Shown one piece after another: positions 43,004-51,310 of a stretch of DNA of 64,000 bases; positions within the stretch are counted from its first letter, which is position 1, and every line of letters begins with the position of its first letter. The position numbers and the translations under genes were made by a program. The notes beneath the pieces were generated by a model. That model saw nothing but the letters and a program-made list of their open reading frames with translations. It did no database searches and was not told where the DNA came from. Source of the DNA: Senegalimassilia sp003474385 (GTDB lineage: Bacteria; Actinomycetota; Coriobacteriia; Coriobacteriales; Eggerthellaceae); contig NZ_QUCY01000001.1 in NCBI RefSeq assembly GCF_003474385.1, forward strand, positions 124,001 to 188,000. Reading direction: 5' to 3'.

Positions 43004-43450
43004 ATGGACAACGTGCGCGTCCCTATTAAAATGCTCTCACGCGATGCTCAAATCCCTCACACGGCATATAACGGTGATGCGGGAGTAGACTTGAGATCCG
43101 TCGAGCGTATTGTGTTGAAACCGCATGAACGCGCTATGGTCGCCACAGGACTCGCAATCGCGCTACCTGAAGGGTATGCAGGTTTTGTATTACCTCGCAG
43201 CGGCTTAGCTGCGAAGCACGGCATTTCTATCGTCAACGCACCTGGTCTTATCGATAGCAATTATCGTGGTGAGCTGAAGGTAATTTTGCTGAACACCGAT
43301 CCCAACGATTCATTTACCATCGAAATCGGTGACCGCATTGCACAGCTCATTGTCATGCCGATCCCTACGATCAACTTCGAGCAGGTCGAGGAATTGACGG
43401 AATCGCAACGAGGAGAATCGGGTTTCGGCAGCAGTGGAATCCGCAATTAG
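43004..43450 (+). CDS. dut: dUTP diphosphatase
   Basis: dUTPase hydrolyses dUTP to dUMP, preventing uracil incorporation. The 148-residue product shows all five motifs: DAGVDLRS, PRSGLAAKHGI, APGLIDSNYRGELKV, RIAQLIVMP and RGESGFGSSG. It is directly after nrdR and eight bases before the next gene. Confidence 0.98.
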   Translation: MDNVRVPIKMLSRDAQIPHTAYNGDAGVDLRSVERIVLKPHERAMVATGLAIALPEGYAGFVLPRSGLAAKHGISIVNAPGLIDSNYRGELKVILLNTDPNDSFTIEIGDRIAQLIVMPIPTINFEQVEELTESQRGESGFGSSGIRN

Positions 43451-43458
43451 GAGTTAAC

Positions 43459-43941
43459 GTGGCCGATCAACAAAACAATCGTCCCAGTCCATACCTTGAT
43501 GAAAATCATGAGCCTCATGGCAAACCGGAAACACAACCTAATCCCAATGATGGAAACAATCAGTTCAGGCCGAATGCCTTAGACGAACAGACGCTTAAGA
43601 CAGCGCGCTCTCAAACGACGTTTGCATTTATCGCGGGCCCGTTGTCCCTATTTGTAGGTGGAATGCTGCTAGGAACTATCGGTGCGATTTGCGCGTTTTT
43701 GGCTTATCGCAAATTACACTCAATTGCTCAAAAGAGTAACGATACCGCATCCATAGCTCGCGGAATGCTCAAGTCCACGCGGACCGCATTGATTATCTGC
43801 TTGGTAGCGGTAACGCTCAACGCGGTATCCTTTGTAATTATGTTTCCCGTAATCGAGCAGATGCTTCAAAGCGGAGACTTCGCAAGCATTGCTGGCAATA
43901 TGAGCGCAGGAACAGCTGCAGGAACTTCAACATGGGGCTAG
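43459..43941 (+). CDS. Two-helix membrane protein, unknown
   Basis: The 160-residue product has a 50-residue polar, Asn/Pro-rich N-terminus and two membrane segments (about 54-80 and 110-132), joined by a basic segment (YRKLHSIAQKSNDTASIARGMLKSTR). It resembles DUF4190-like or small actinobacterial membrane proteins only in general shape. The GTG start has AGGAG five bases upstream. It is probably the last gene of the nrdR-dut operon. Confidence 0.7.
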   Translation: MADQQNNRPSPYLDENHEPHGKPETQPNPNDGNNQFRPNALDEQTLKTARSQTTFAFIAGPLSLFVGGMLLGTIGAICAFLAYRKLHSIAQKSNDTASIARGMLKSTRTALIICLVAVTLNAVSFVIMFPVIEQMLQSGDFASIAGNMSAGTAAGTSTWG

Positions 43942-44112
43942 GAGATATTTCCCGAACCGCGCTGAGCTTGGCTTGAGACGCATGCATAGCAGGAGCTTCA
44001 TAACACCTGCAAGCCACAACGCCACCGTCTAAGTTCAAGCTGGGTCCATGTGTTTCATAACGTGTGCTCTGCTTAGGTAAACATCTCATTTCGTGCTATG
44101 ATTGAACGATAT

Positions 44113-44125
44113 TTATCATTGATAA
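44113..44125. promoter_or_regulatory. AT-rich palindrome upstream of lipoprotein
   Basis: TTATCA-T-TGATAA is a perfect 13-bp palindrome in an AT-rich stretch 46 bases before the lipoprotein ATG. Its symmetry resembles metal- or peroxide-regulator sites, but the half-site order does not match the Fur box, so I name no regulator. Confidence 0.4.
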
Positions 44126-44170
44126 TATATGTTATGTTAACTAGGGAACTGGGATTTTGGGGGCCTGTCC

Positions 44171-44758
44171 ATGAACTCTGTAGCACTAGATTTCAAGTCG
44201 ATATCGATTCGCGTCGTCTGTATTACTACGGTTACGATCGCAGCTGTTTTTCTAATGCTTGCGTTAACAGGTTGCGGCCCCTCTAATGAGGAACGTATCG
44301 AACAAGCTGTCTCTCAACCTCTGGAAGCTATCAAAGCTAAAGATGAAGTTACCTTGACCAGCTTGCTCTCAGACGATGCTAAGCAACAGCTCTCAGACAT
44401 CGGCATAGATCCTATATCGTACATATCAGCTTACCTTGATGGGTTTGACTACGCGCTTGGCCCTATCAACATTGATAAGGACACGGCAACCGTAGATCTC
44501 ACCATCACCTGTAAAACCACGGACAGCATCTTTGCCGCACTGGAACAGAAAGCCACAGAAGATTTCGAATCCGGCGCAAGCGCGAACAATACTGAAGAGC
44601 AAACGCAATCCGAGGTTGCCGAAAACACACTTGACCTCATCAATGCGGCAGCACCGGTACAACATGATCCGATTACGGTAACCTTGCATAAGATTGATAA
44701 GTCATGGATTGTTGACAGCGACATCAATGGAGCATTACTGAAAGCGCTGCAAGGCTAG
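44171..44758 (+). CDS. Putative lipoprotein
   Basis: The 195-residue product has a signal sequence with lipobox LTGC and lipidated Cys at 35 (after a hydrophobic 13-32). The mature part starts with an acidic linker and helices (EERIEQAVSQPLEAIKAKDEVTL), then a beta-rich region with an acidic insert. This shape is seen in DUF4878/DUF5105-like lipoproteins, which have no known function. The AT-rich promoter region upstream contains a palindrome. It is monocistronic; the next gene is convergent. Confidence 0.75.
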   Translation: MNSVALDFKSISIRVVCITTVTIAAVFLMLALTGCGPSNEERIEQAVSQPLEAIKAKDEVTLTSLLSDDAKQQLSDIGIDPISYISAYLDGFDYALGPINIDKDTATVDLTITCKTTDSIFAALEQKATEDFESGASANNTEEQTQSEVAENTLDLINAAAPVQHDPITVTLHKIDKSWIVDSDINGALLKALQG

Positions 44759-44834
44759 CTAATGTCACAAGAGCGCACAATGAGATTCAGATGCTGTATA
44801 CGGATGGCACTTGATTTTCGTAAGCACATGAAGC

Positions 44835-45266
44835 TTATCGTTCGCAAACCTGTTCATAGAGATCAAACAGTTCAGGCAGCGTGCGCTTGATACTTACCGG
44901 CTTAAACGTGTTCGAATCAACAAGACAGTGAGTGCTCGTGCCTGTAACGCAAGGCTTAGCTACTTCCACGTCGTCACCCTGCTTAAACACCTCATATGAA
45001 TACGTGGTTTTGGTGCCACGGGATTCACTGACCCAAGTGCGTACGATGGCAACGTCACCGTATCGCAAAGGCTCTCCGTAGCGCACTTCGAACGAGACGA
45101 CCGGCGACATGTAGCCGGCTTGTTCAATGCGTGCATACGGATAGCCAAGCTCTTCAAGAAAGCGAGTCCGTGCGTCCTCAAAATACAGCAAATAGTTTGC
45201 ATGATACACAACTGCCATCTTGTCTGTTTCCGCATATCGAACAGGTATCGCCGTGCAAACTTTCAT
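44835..45266 (-). CDS. Acyl-CoA thioesterase (4HBT/YbgC type)
   Basis: The 143-residue product has the hotdog signature VRYAETDKMAVVYHANYLLYFEDARTRFL with the catalytic Asp in YAETDKM, followed by the ligand-binding LEELGY region. The family hydrolyses acyl- or aryl-CoA esters, and this could act on the CoA products of the neighbouring pathways. The ATG at 45266 has TTGGAGG just upstream; a longer frame to 45317 has no binding site and would cover the divergent promoter. Confidence 0.88.
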   Translation of the reverse strand: MKVCTAIPVRYAETDKMAVVYHANYLLYFEDARTRFLEELGYPYARIEQAGYMSPVVSFEVRYGEPLRYGDVAIVRTWVSESRGTKTTYSYEVFKQGDDVEVAKPCVTGTSTHCLVDSNTFKPVSIKRTLPELFDLYEQVCER

Positions 45267-45295
45267 AGCAACCTCCAAGTACCTAGCAAAACGAT

Positions 45296-45308
45296 TAGAA
45301 TGAAGCCA
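45296..45308 (+). promoter_or_regulatory. Probable leaderless promoter of the DUF2974 gene
   Basis: TAGAAT (45296-45301) lies six bases before the ATG at 45308, with no Shine-Dalgarno in between. The divergent intergenic gap is only 41 bases, leaving room for a -10 but little else; no clear -35 is visible. Confidence 0.45.
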
Positions 45309-46495
45309 TGGACTCAATCGTAACGTATATTGAACGTGAGCAGCGAACGTTTATCGAATCACCCGTAAATCCGGTTGATTCACTTGTGTTTTCATCGTTG
45401 TGCTATTTCAATTTTGATCAGCTTGTTCTAAAACCCGAGCTGACCGCAGTTAACTGCCTATTAGACACGCATACCTCAACGCCTGTATTGCTGTCCGACA
45501 TATTAGCTTTATGCGAAGTCAACTTGCTTACCGAAGGGAGCTGGCTCAAGGACTCCGAGAACACATTGCGTTTCATTCAGGCCATCAGGGCCAGCAGGCG
45601 TTATCGAGATGTCTCCGTCGCTCTGTTCGTCGACGAAACCTCTGATGCGGTTGACAAGCAATTCTCGGCATGCACCTTTTTCTTCGAGTCCAGCCAAGGA
45701 ATCATGGCATACATTGCGTTCCGAGGAACCGATGGAACGCTGACGGGCTGGAAAGAGGACTTCAATCTTTCATATAAACCGGTTATCCCCTCCCAGCGCT
45801 CCGCGCTTGCTTATGTTTCCGGCGTTTCGTCAGCAACGACCTGTCAGCTGATACTCGGCGGACATTCAAAAGGCGGAAACCTTGCCCAATACGCGGCATT
45901 GTGCACAGACGAAGGCACCTATCGTCGGATCATCGCCATATACGATCACGATGGACCTTCGTTCCTTGAAGACCCCTCCCCTCGTCGAACTACCGCTGAG
46001 TACGATCGTAAACTGCATAAACTTGTTCCCGAGTCTTCTGCGTTCGGAATGATATTGGAACGCAGCGACGATTATCGCGTGGTTCAATCGTCGGCTTCCG
46101 CTATCTTTCAGCACCACCCTTTCTCATGGATGGTCGAGGGAGACGATTTCGTCTACCAACAAGATTTGAATGCATCTGCACAGTTCTTCGATGAAGCGTT
46201 AGATACGTGGTTACGCAGCAAAACGCCTGCTGAGCGAGAGCGCTTTATTCAAACCATATATGATTTGATCACGCAAACAAACGCAACAAGCTGGGCAGAT
46301 TTCCAAACCCGTCTGGGAGCGAATATGGCAACCGTGATGGGGGCTGGCTCCAAACTCGACGTCGACACCAAACAGTTCCTCATTTCCACATTAGGAAGTC
46401 TGGGGGCAACGCTGAAAAACCAAACCATAGCCCGCATTAAGGATGCGGGAAACGGTCTTCTGCAAAACGAGTCTAGAAAGCGAAGCAATCAGTAA
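45308..46495 (+). CDS. DUF2974-type alpha/beta-hydrolase
   Basis: The 395-residue product has the nucleophile elbow GGHSKGGNLAQYAAL (catalytic Ser about 180) and the preceding AYIAFRGTDGTLTGWKEDF, both characteristic of DUF2974/Mbeg1-like proteins; an IYDHDGPSF segment follows. These are lipase-like hydrolases of unknown substrate in Gram-positive bacteria. No signal peptide is seen, so it is cytoplasmic. The menA-like gene overlaps its stop by one base (TAATG). Confidence 0.85.
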   Translation: MDSIVTYIEREQRTFIESPVNPVDSLVFSSLCYFNFDQLVLKPELTAVNCLLDTHTSTPVLLSDILALCEVNLLTEGSWLKDSENTLRFIQAIRASRRYRDVSVALFVDETSDAVDKQFSACTFFFESSQGIMAYIAFRGTDGTLTGWKEDFNLSYKPVIPSQRSALAYVSGVSSATTCQLILGGHSKGGNLAQYAALCTDEGTYRRIIAIYDHDGPSFLEDPSPRRTTAEYDRKLHKLVPESSAFGMILERSDDYRVVQSSASAIFQHHPFSWMVEGDDFVYQQDLNASAQFFDEALDTWLRSKTPAERERFIQTIYDLITQTNATSWADFQTRLGANMATVMGAGSKLDVDTKQFLISTLGSLGATLKNQTIARIKDAGNGLLQNESRKRSNQ

Positions 46496-47442
46496 TGAGC
46501 CGATCACAAAACCCTAGCGGGCACTCTTACAACCGATTCACCGCGAAGATGGCATTCGACCTTGCTGCTCCTCACACCTGGCCAGCGTCGATAGCGCCTG
46601 TTGCAATAGCCGCCTCGTTGGCAATAGCGACGGGGTACCCGATATCCGCAACCTTGACCATCGCGCTCCTTGGCATCTGCATCCTCATGCAAAGCTCGGT
46701 GAACACGTTCAATGATTACTACGATTACGTTAAGGGCACCGATTCGTCGGATGATGATGTAGACCCTACCGACGCTGTGCTGATCTACAACAAGGTGAAT
46801 CCTACCTGTGCACTGGTATATGCCATCGCTTTACTGGTTACAGCTTTTATCCTGGGCGGCTATGTGATCTATCACGCCGGACCGATTCCCCTTGCAATCG
46901 GTGTCATCGGCGCGGTTTTCGTTGTTCTCTATTCTGCTGGTAAAACCCCGATTTCTTATCTCCCTCTTGGAGAAGCGGTCAGCGGCATCGTTATGGGCGG
47001 CCTTATCCCCTTGGCGTGCTACCAGGTTCTCACCGGGTTGCTCACTCCCCTAGCTGTGCTTTGGGCGGTCCCGGAAATCCTCGGCATCGGCTTGATCATG
47101 TTCACCAACAACACGTGCGATATCGAGAAAGACGCCGTAGCCCATCGCCGTACGCTATCCGTGCTGCTGAATCGCGAAAAAGCCCGCAGGTTGTACCACG
47201 CGATCATGTGGTTATGGCTCATCGCAATCATCTTAATCGTCGGCATCTTCTTCACGCAGGGCCTGATCATGCTCCCCTTTTTACTGCTTTCGACCTATCC
47301 GCTCCTCAAAGCTTTGCGAAATAATCCTTTGGCGCCGCAAAGCCGACAAGCGGCCATGTCGCAGATTTGCTCGGTGAATATCGCCTTAGGTGCTTGGTAT
47401 GCCGCTGCGATTCTGGCGAGCAATTCTGTTATCGTATGCTAG
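46495..47442 (+). CDS. menA: UbiA-family prenyltransferase (MenA-like)
   Basis: The 315-residue membrane enzyme has the first Asp motif NTFNDYYDYVKGTDSSDDD and the second NNTCDIEKD, plus about eight membrane helices. MenA attaches the polyprenyl chain to 1,4-dihydroxy-2-naphthoate for menaquinone; MqnP would be the alternative in the futalosine pathway. No other quinone gene is in the window, so the choice between the two is inference. It overlaps the preceding gene (TAATG), suggesting coupling. Confidence 0.85.
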   Translation: MSRSQNPSGHSYNRFTAKMAFDLAAPHTWPASIAPVAIAASLAIATGYPISATLTIALLGICILMQSSVNTFNDYYDYVKGTDSSDDDVDPTDAVLIYNKVNPTCALVYAIALLVTAFILGGYVIYHAGPIPLAIGVIGAVFVVLYSAGKTPISYLPLGEAVSGIVMGGLIPLACYQVLTGLLTPLAVLWAVPEILGIGLIMFTNNTCDIEKDAVAHRRTLSVLLNREKARRLYHAIMWLWLIAIILIVGIFFTQGLIMLPFLLLSTYPLLKALRNNPLAPQSRQAAMSQICSVNIALGAWYAAAILASNSVIVC

Positions 47443-47480
47443 AGAGATTTACCGGACTGTAAAGAGACGAGGTTTGCTCA

Positions 47481-47921
47481 ATGGGATTGCTTCAAATCTT
47501 TTTCGCCGTCATCTTTGGATGCGTTTCGCTGCTCGTGGCTTTTCAGCTGATGAATGGAAAATGCCTTCAGCTGGTCTACAAATATGACGAGAGCGCAAAT
47601 TACCAAAAACAGCAACAAGAAGCCAAGGCTAAGGAAATCACCAGATTGGCAAGTGCCGTTACCTTCGCCTTCTTCGCCACTGATGCCAGCTTGTTGTTCT
47701 ACGAACTCGGGCAGACCATGGGCGTTCCTGATCTGGCTACGATCTTCTCCCTTGTGTGCGATGTGGCCATGGTGGCGTTTCTGATCACCGTTGTTCGACT
47801 GTATGTGAAGCTTGTCGGTTCGAAAGACCCCAAAGCCAAGTTCAAAAGCAGCAATGTTCGAGTAACCATTTTCGTTTTGGCTCAATGCGTGCTTCTCAGC
47901 CTGATGGCGGTTATTTTCTGA
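47481..47921 (+). CDS. Small integral membrane protein, unknown
   Basis: The 146-residue product has about four membrane segments: GLLQIFFAVIFGCVSLLVAF near the start, then two in the middle (LASAVTFAFFATDASLLFY; ATIFSLVCDVAMVAFLITVV), and one at the end (VTIFVLAQCVLLSLMAVIF). A polar, Gln/Lys-rich segment separates the first two. No family recognised. It lies 38 bases after the menA-like gene, so a link to menaquinone or membrane function is possible but not shown. It converges with gluQRS across 11 bases. Confidence 0.7.
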   Translation: MGLLQIFFAVIFGCVSLLVAFQLMNGKCLQLVYKYDESANYQKQQQEAKAKEITRLASAVTFAFFATDASLLFYELGQTMGVPDLATIFSLVCDVAMVAFLITVVRLYVKLVGSKDPKAKFKSSNVRVTIFVLAQCVLLSLMAVIF

Positions 47922-47932
47922 TCAGAAGGCCG

Positions 47933-48892
47933 TTATCGCCAGGCAATTTGAACAGGATCGCCAAACAGCTCAGGTAATTGCGCTGCATCGAACGTAGCCA
48001 GCAGCTGTTCAGGGGTTGCAGGATCGCACGTTGGGGCAAGTCCGCATATGCCTGCGATATGTCCGATAATCGCTTCCGGAGTCTTAAACCTTACGAGCAG
48101 CTCTTCAATACCGGCATCATGATCGCGCTTCGAAAGCCGGCGATTCTTCTCCGCAACCAATAAGGGGATATGCGCATAACGAGGATGATCAAGCCCGAGC
48201 AATTCCTGCAAGTATAGCTGCTGAGGCGTGGAACAAAGCAAATCAACGCCTCTCACGATGCTTGTAACGCCCTGAGCCGCATCGTCCACGACCACCGCAA
48301 GCTGGTATGCGAATGCCTGATCGGAACGACGGATAAGGAAATCTCCGCAATCATGCGCCAAGTTCTGCTCATAGCGCCCCTGCACCATATCCTCGAAGGA
48401 GTATGCGGCATCCGGTACGCGTAAACGCTGCGCTGGGGCCCTGCACAAGCTTTTTTCAGCAATCTGCTCCGCAGTCAACCCGCGACAAGTGCCAGGATAG
48501 ACGAATTTCTCTCCCCTATGCGGAGCAGATGCCGCATGCAGGTCAGCGCGCGTACAGAAGCATGGGTACACCAGACCTTTGCGCTCCAAGCCGCTGAACG
48601 CCTCGAGATAGGCCTCATCCCTATCATGCTGAAAGAACGGGCCTTGATCCCAGGTAAGGCCCAACAACTCGAAATCTCGTTGCACAGCGCTGATATATTC
48701 CGCTTTAGAGCGGTCACGATCTAGATCCTCGATACGCAGAACGATCGTTCCGCCTTGGGATTTAGCAACCAGCCAAGCCGAAAGAGCAGCATAGATATTC
48801 CCCGCGTGCATCCGACCTGTCGGAGATGGAGCGAACCGCCCCACCACGGGACGGTTCGCTCCAGGTTCGAAATAATGCGACTGCGACATCAT
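47933..48892 (-). CDS. gluQRS: Glutamyl-Q tRNA(Asp) synthetase
   Basis: GluQRS attaches glutamate to queuosine-34 of tRNA(Asp); it is a GltX catalytic core without the anticodon-binding domain. The 319-residue product shows VGRFAPSPTGRMHAGN (HIGH-like), a zinc site (YPCFCTRADL, YPGTCRG) and the KMSKS-like LSKRDHD. Length excludes full GltX. The ATG directly follows the paaK stop. The last gene of the minus-strand cluster; translation may be coupled to paaK1. Confidence 0.94.
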   Translation of the reverse strand: MMSQSHYFEPGANRPVVGRFAPSPTGRMHAGNIYAALSAWLVAKSQGGTIVLRIEDLDRDRSKAEYISAVQRDFELLGLTWDQGPFFQHDRDEAYLEAFSGLERKGLVYPCFCTRADLHAASAPHRGEKFVYPGTCRGLTAEQIAEKSLCRAPAQRLRVPDAAYSFEDMVQGRYEQNLAHDCGDFLIRRSDQAFAYQLAVVVDDAAQGVTSIVRGVDLLCSTPQQLYLQELLGLDHPRYAHIPLLVAEKNRRLSKRDHDAGIEELLVRFKTPEAIIGHIAGICGLAPTCDPATPEQLLATFDAAQLPELFGDPVQIAWR

Positions 48893-50257
48893 TTACTTGC
48901 GCAGATCCTGAACATGCTTGGTCTTGCCGAACGAACGCTCGATACCGCCAGGCTCGACAAGCTTGACCTTCGAAGCCACAAGCAGAACGCTCTTGAGTTC
49001 CTTCTCGATATGCTTGCGGAACTTGTCCATTTCCTCGAAGGAGTCGCTGAACGCCTCAGGCTTCAGCTCCACATGCACGACCATGCGATCCAGACCCGTT
49101 TCGTTGTCAACGACGATGCGATAATGCGGGGTCACGCCGTCAATGCCCGAAAGCACATCTTCCACTTGGCTCGGGAACACGTTCGTACCGCGAATGATGA
49201 GCATATCATCGCAACGGGAACGGACCTTCTGCATCCTTGCGGACGTGCGGCCGCACTTGCAGGGATCCGTAACCACGCGCGTCAAGTCGTGCGTGCGATA
49301 GCGCAGAACCGGGATAGCTTGCTTGTCGAGCGGGGTGAGGACCAACTCGCCCATCTCGCCATCGGCAACAGGCTCGCCGGTTTCAGGATTTACCACTTCC
49401 CACAGGAAATGGTCCTCAGCGATATGCTGCATATCGCGTTCAGCAAGGCACTCGCCCGACACGCCAGGTCCCATGACCTCGGTCAGACCGTAATTGTCCG
49501 TGCAAACGATATGCATACGGGATTCGATTTCGGCCTTGAGACCCGGAGGGCATGGCTCTCCGCCGAACAGACCGACGCGTAGCGTGGAGGTCTCCCAGTC
49601 GTAGCCCATCTTCTCGCCGACTTCGCAGATATGCATGGCGTAAGAAGGCGTAGCCACCAGCACCGTCGTGCCATAATCCTGGATCATCTGGATTTGGCGC
49701 TCGGTATTGCCCGAGCCGGCAGGGATCATCATGCAGCCAAGACGCTGCAGGCCGTAATGCAAGCCGAAACCGCCGGTGAACATGCCGTACCCGAATGCCA
49801 TCTGCACGCGGTCGGTAGGCACGACGCCCGCCATCTGCACCAATCGCATGATGCAATCGTTCCAAACGTCCATGTCGTGGCGGTTATAGCCCACCACGAT
49901 GGGCTTTCCCGTGGTGCCCGAAGACGAATGAAGCTCCACCACCTCGTCCAAAGGCACGGCGAACATGCCATACGGGAACGTCTTGCGCAGCGCATGTTTG
50001 TCGGTGAAGGGGAGCTTGCACACGTCCTCCAAGCACTTGATGTCGGAAGGCTTCACGCCCATCTCGTCCATCTGGTCGCGATACCACGCAACTCGCTCAT
50101 AGGTCCACTCCACCTGCGCGATCAGCTTTTCAAGCTGAATGGCGCGGATGCGCTCACGCGAACAGCATTCCACATCCGGGTTATGAACGGGCAGCTCATT
50201 GAAGCGACCCTCAGAGGCCGCGCGAAGCGCTGCGCCCTTTTCCGTGATATCGATCAT
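48893..50257 (-). CDS. paaK: Phenylacetate-CoA ligase (paralog 1)
   Basis: The enzyme adenylates phenylacetate or another aryl acid and forms its CoA ester, or acts in reverse. The 454-residue product has HSSSGTTGKPIVVGY (P-loop), YGYGMFTGGFG, ATPSYAMH, YGLTEVMGPGVS and the C-terminal RSDDM-like motif RCDDMLIIRGTNVFPSQVE. AAGGTG lies before the ATG. It is 28 bases downstream of ACT1 and in line with iorAB, which points to aromatic 2-oxo-acid metabolism rather than phenylacetate degradation, as no paa oxygenase genes are present. Confidence 0.95.
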   Translation of the reverse strand: MIDITEKGAALRAASEGRFNELPVHNPDVECCSRERIRAIQLEKLIAQVEWTYERVAWYRDQMDEMGVKPSDIKCLEDVCKLPFTDKHALRKTFPYGMFAVPLDEVVELHSSSGTTGKPIVVGYNRHDMDVWNDCIMRLVQMAGVVPTDRVQMAFGYGMFTGGFGLHYGLQRLGCMMIPAGSGNTERQIQMIQDYGTTVLVATPSYAMHICEVGEKMGYDWETSTLRVGLFGGEPCPPGLKAEIESRMHIVCTDNYGLTEVMGPGVSGECLAERDMQHIAEDHFLWEVVNPETGEPVADGEMGELVLTPLDKQAIPVLRYRTHDLTRVVTDPCKCGRTSARMQKVRSRCDDMLIIRGTNVFPSQVEDVLSGIDGVTPHYRIVVDNETGLDRMVVHVELKPEAFSDSFEEMDKFRKHIEKELKSVLLVASKVKLVEPGGIERSFGKTKHVQDLRK

Positions 50258-50285
50258 GAAACAACACCTTATCTAGCGTGCGAGG

Positions 50286-50717
50286 TTAGGCAATACCGGC
50301 CGTCATGTGAAGAAAATCCTTCTGATCAAGCAGCTCAACGGGCTGATCGGCCAACAGCTTCTCCGCTTGATCAAGGTCTTTGACGTACAGGCAAATATAC
50401 GTGGAGATCAGCGAATAGCTGTACTGCACGTTGATGCCGCACGAGGAGAGCACCTTCAAAACACGCGCCAACTCGCCAGGCTTGTCCTCAAGACGAAGGC
50501 ACAGCACAGAGGTTTTCGTGGCAGCGCAATTCATATCATGCAACACCTGCAGCGCGCGATCGGGGTCATCGACTACGAATCGCACGATGCCGTAATCGCA
50601 GGTGTCGGATGCGCTATAGCCTCGAACGCTGACGTTTGCCTGCGTGAACGCATCAACCACACGGGACAAATGCCCCGGCTTGCTTTCAACGAACACGCTG
50701 ATCTGCTGAACGCTCAT
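50286..50717 (-). CDS. Tandem ACT-domain protein (ACT1)
   Basis: The 143-residue product is two ACT domains: one at 1-65 (QQISVFVESKPGHLSRVVDAF, NVSVRGYSA) and one at 70-130 (SVLCLRLEDKPGELARVLKVL, GINVQYSYS). ACT domains bind amino acids. Proteins of this kind lie next to paaK and ior genes in many anaerobes and may sense aromatic amino acids. The start overlaps the iorB stop by one base. It has a paralog at 54983-55411. Confidence 0.9.
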   Translation of the reverse strand: MSVQQISVFVESKPGHLSRVVDAFTQANVSVRGYSASDTCDYGIVRFVVDDPDRALQVLHDMNCAATKTSVLCLRLEDKPGELARVLKVLSSCGINVQYSYSLISTYICLYVKDLDQAEKLLADQPVELLDQKDFLHMTAGIA

Positions 50718-51307
50718 TATTCGGCCCCCTTTCGGGCAAATTCATAACCGGCATCGAATGCGCGAAGGTTCGCTTCGACGGTTTTGGGAGGAACGCGCTT
50801 TGAGATGACTTCCTTCCATACCTCTTCGGAGAAATCCAGGCGCGTGGCCAGAGCCCCGAGCAGCACCACGTTCACCGATTTCGAGGTTGCCACCTGTTCG
50901 GCGATAGGGCCCGCGGGGATAAGCGAAGCACCCGCGGCCTGCAGCTTCTCGCGCGCGTTTTCAGGCATGCCGGCCTTGCCGGTGAGCACGGGCAGCGGTT
51001 TGATGTCCTCGTCAGCCACCAGCAGATAGCCGCCTTCGCGAACGAAGGGCAGATTGCGCAGCGCCTCGGTGGTTTCAAAAGACACCACACAGTCGACGCA
51101 CCCGTGGTCGGCGACCATGGTTGCGACCGGCTCGGTTCCGAAACGGACGACCGTGGTAACGGCGCCGCCGCGCTGGGACATGCCGTGGATCTCAGAAACC
51201 TTCACGTCGTAGTTGCTTGCAAGGGCCGTGCGAGCAAGCAGGTCCGCGGCAAGGATGGTGCCCTGCCCGCCGACGCCGCACAGCAAAACGGTAGTTGCGT
51301 TGGACAT
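50717..51307 (-). CDS. iorB: Indolepyruvate oxidoreductase subunit beta
   Basis: IorB is the gamma-domain partner of IorA in the ferredoxin-dependent oxidation of aryl-pyruvates. The 196-residue product has VLLCGVGGQGTILAADLLA and HGMSQRGGAVTTVVRFG, characteristic of the 2-oxoacid oxidoreductase gamma domain. It is three bases after iorA. Substrates are inferred from the pairing with IorA and PaaK. Confidence 0.95.
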   Translation of the reverse strand: MSNATTVLLCGVGGQGTILAADLLARTALASNYDVKVSEIHGMSQRGGAVTTVVRFGTEPVATMVADHGCVDCVVSFETTEALRNLPFVREGGYLLVADEDIKPLPVLTGKAGMPENAREKLQAAGASLIPAGPIAEQVATSKSVNVVLLGALATRLDFSEEVWKEVISKRVPPKTVEANLRAFDAGYEFARKGAE

Positions 51308-51310
51308 GGG

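Noticed and set aside
44113..44125. A Fur or PerR box before the lipoprotein
   Set aside because: The palindrome TTATCA-T-TGATAA has the half-sites in the opposite order to Fur and does not fit PerR; only a generic operator is supported.
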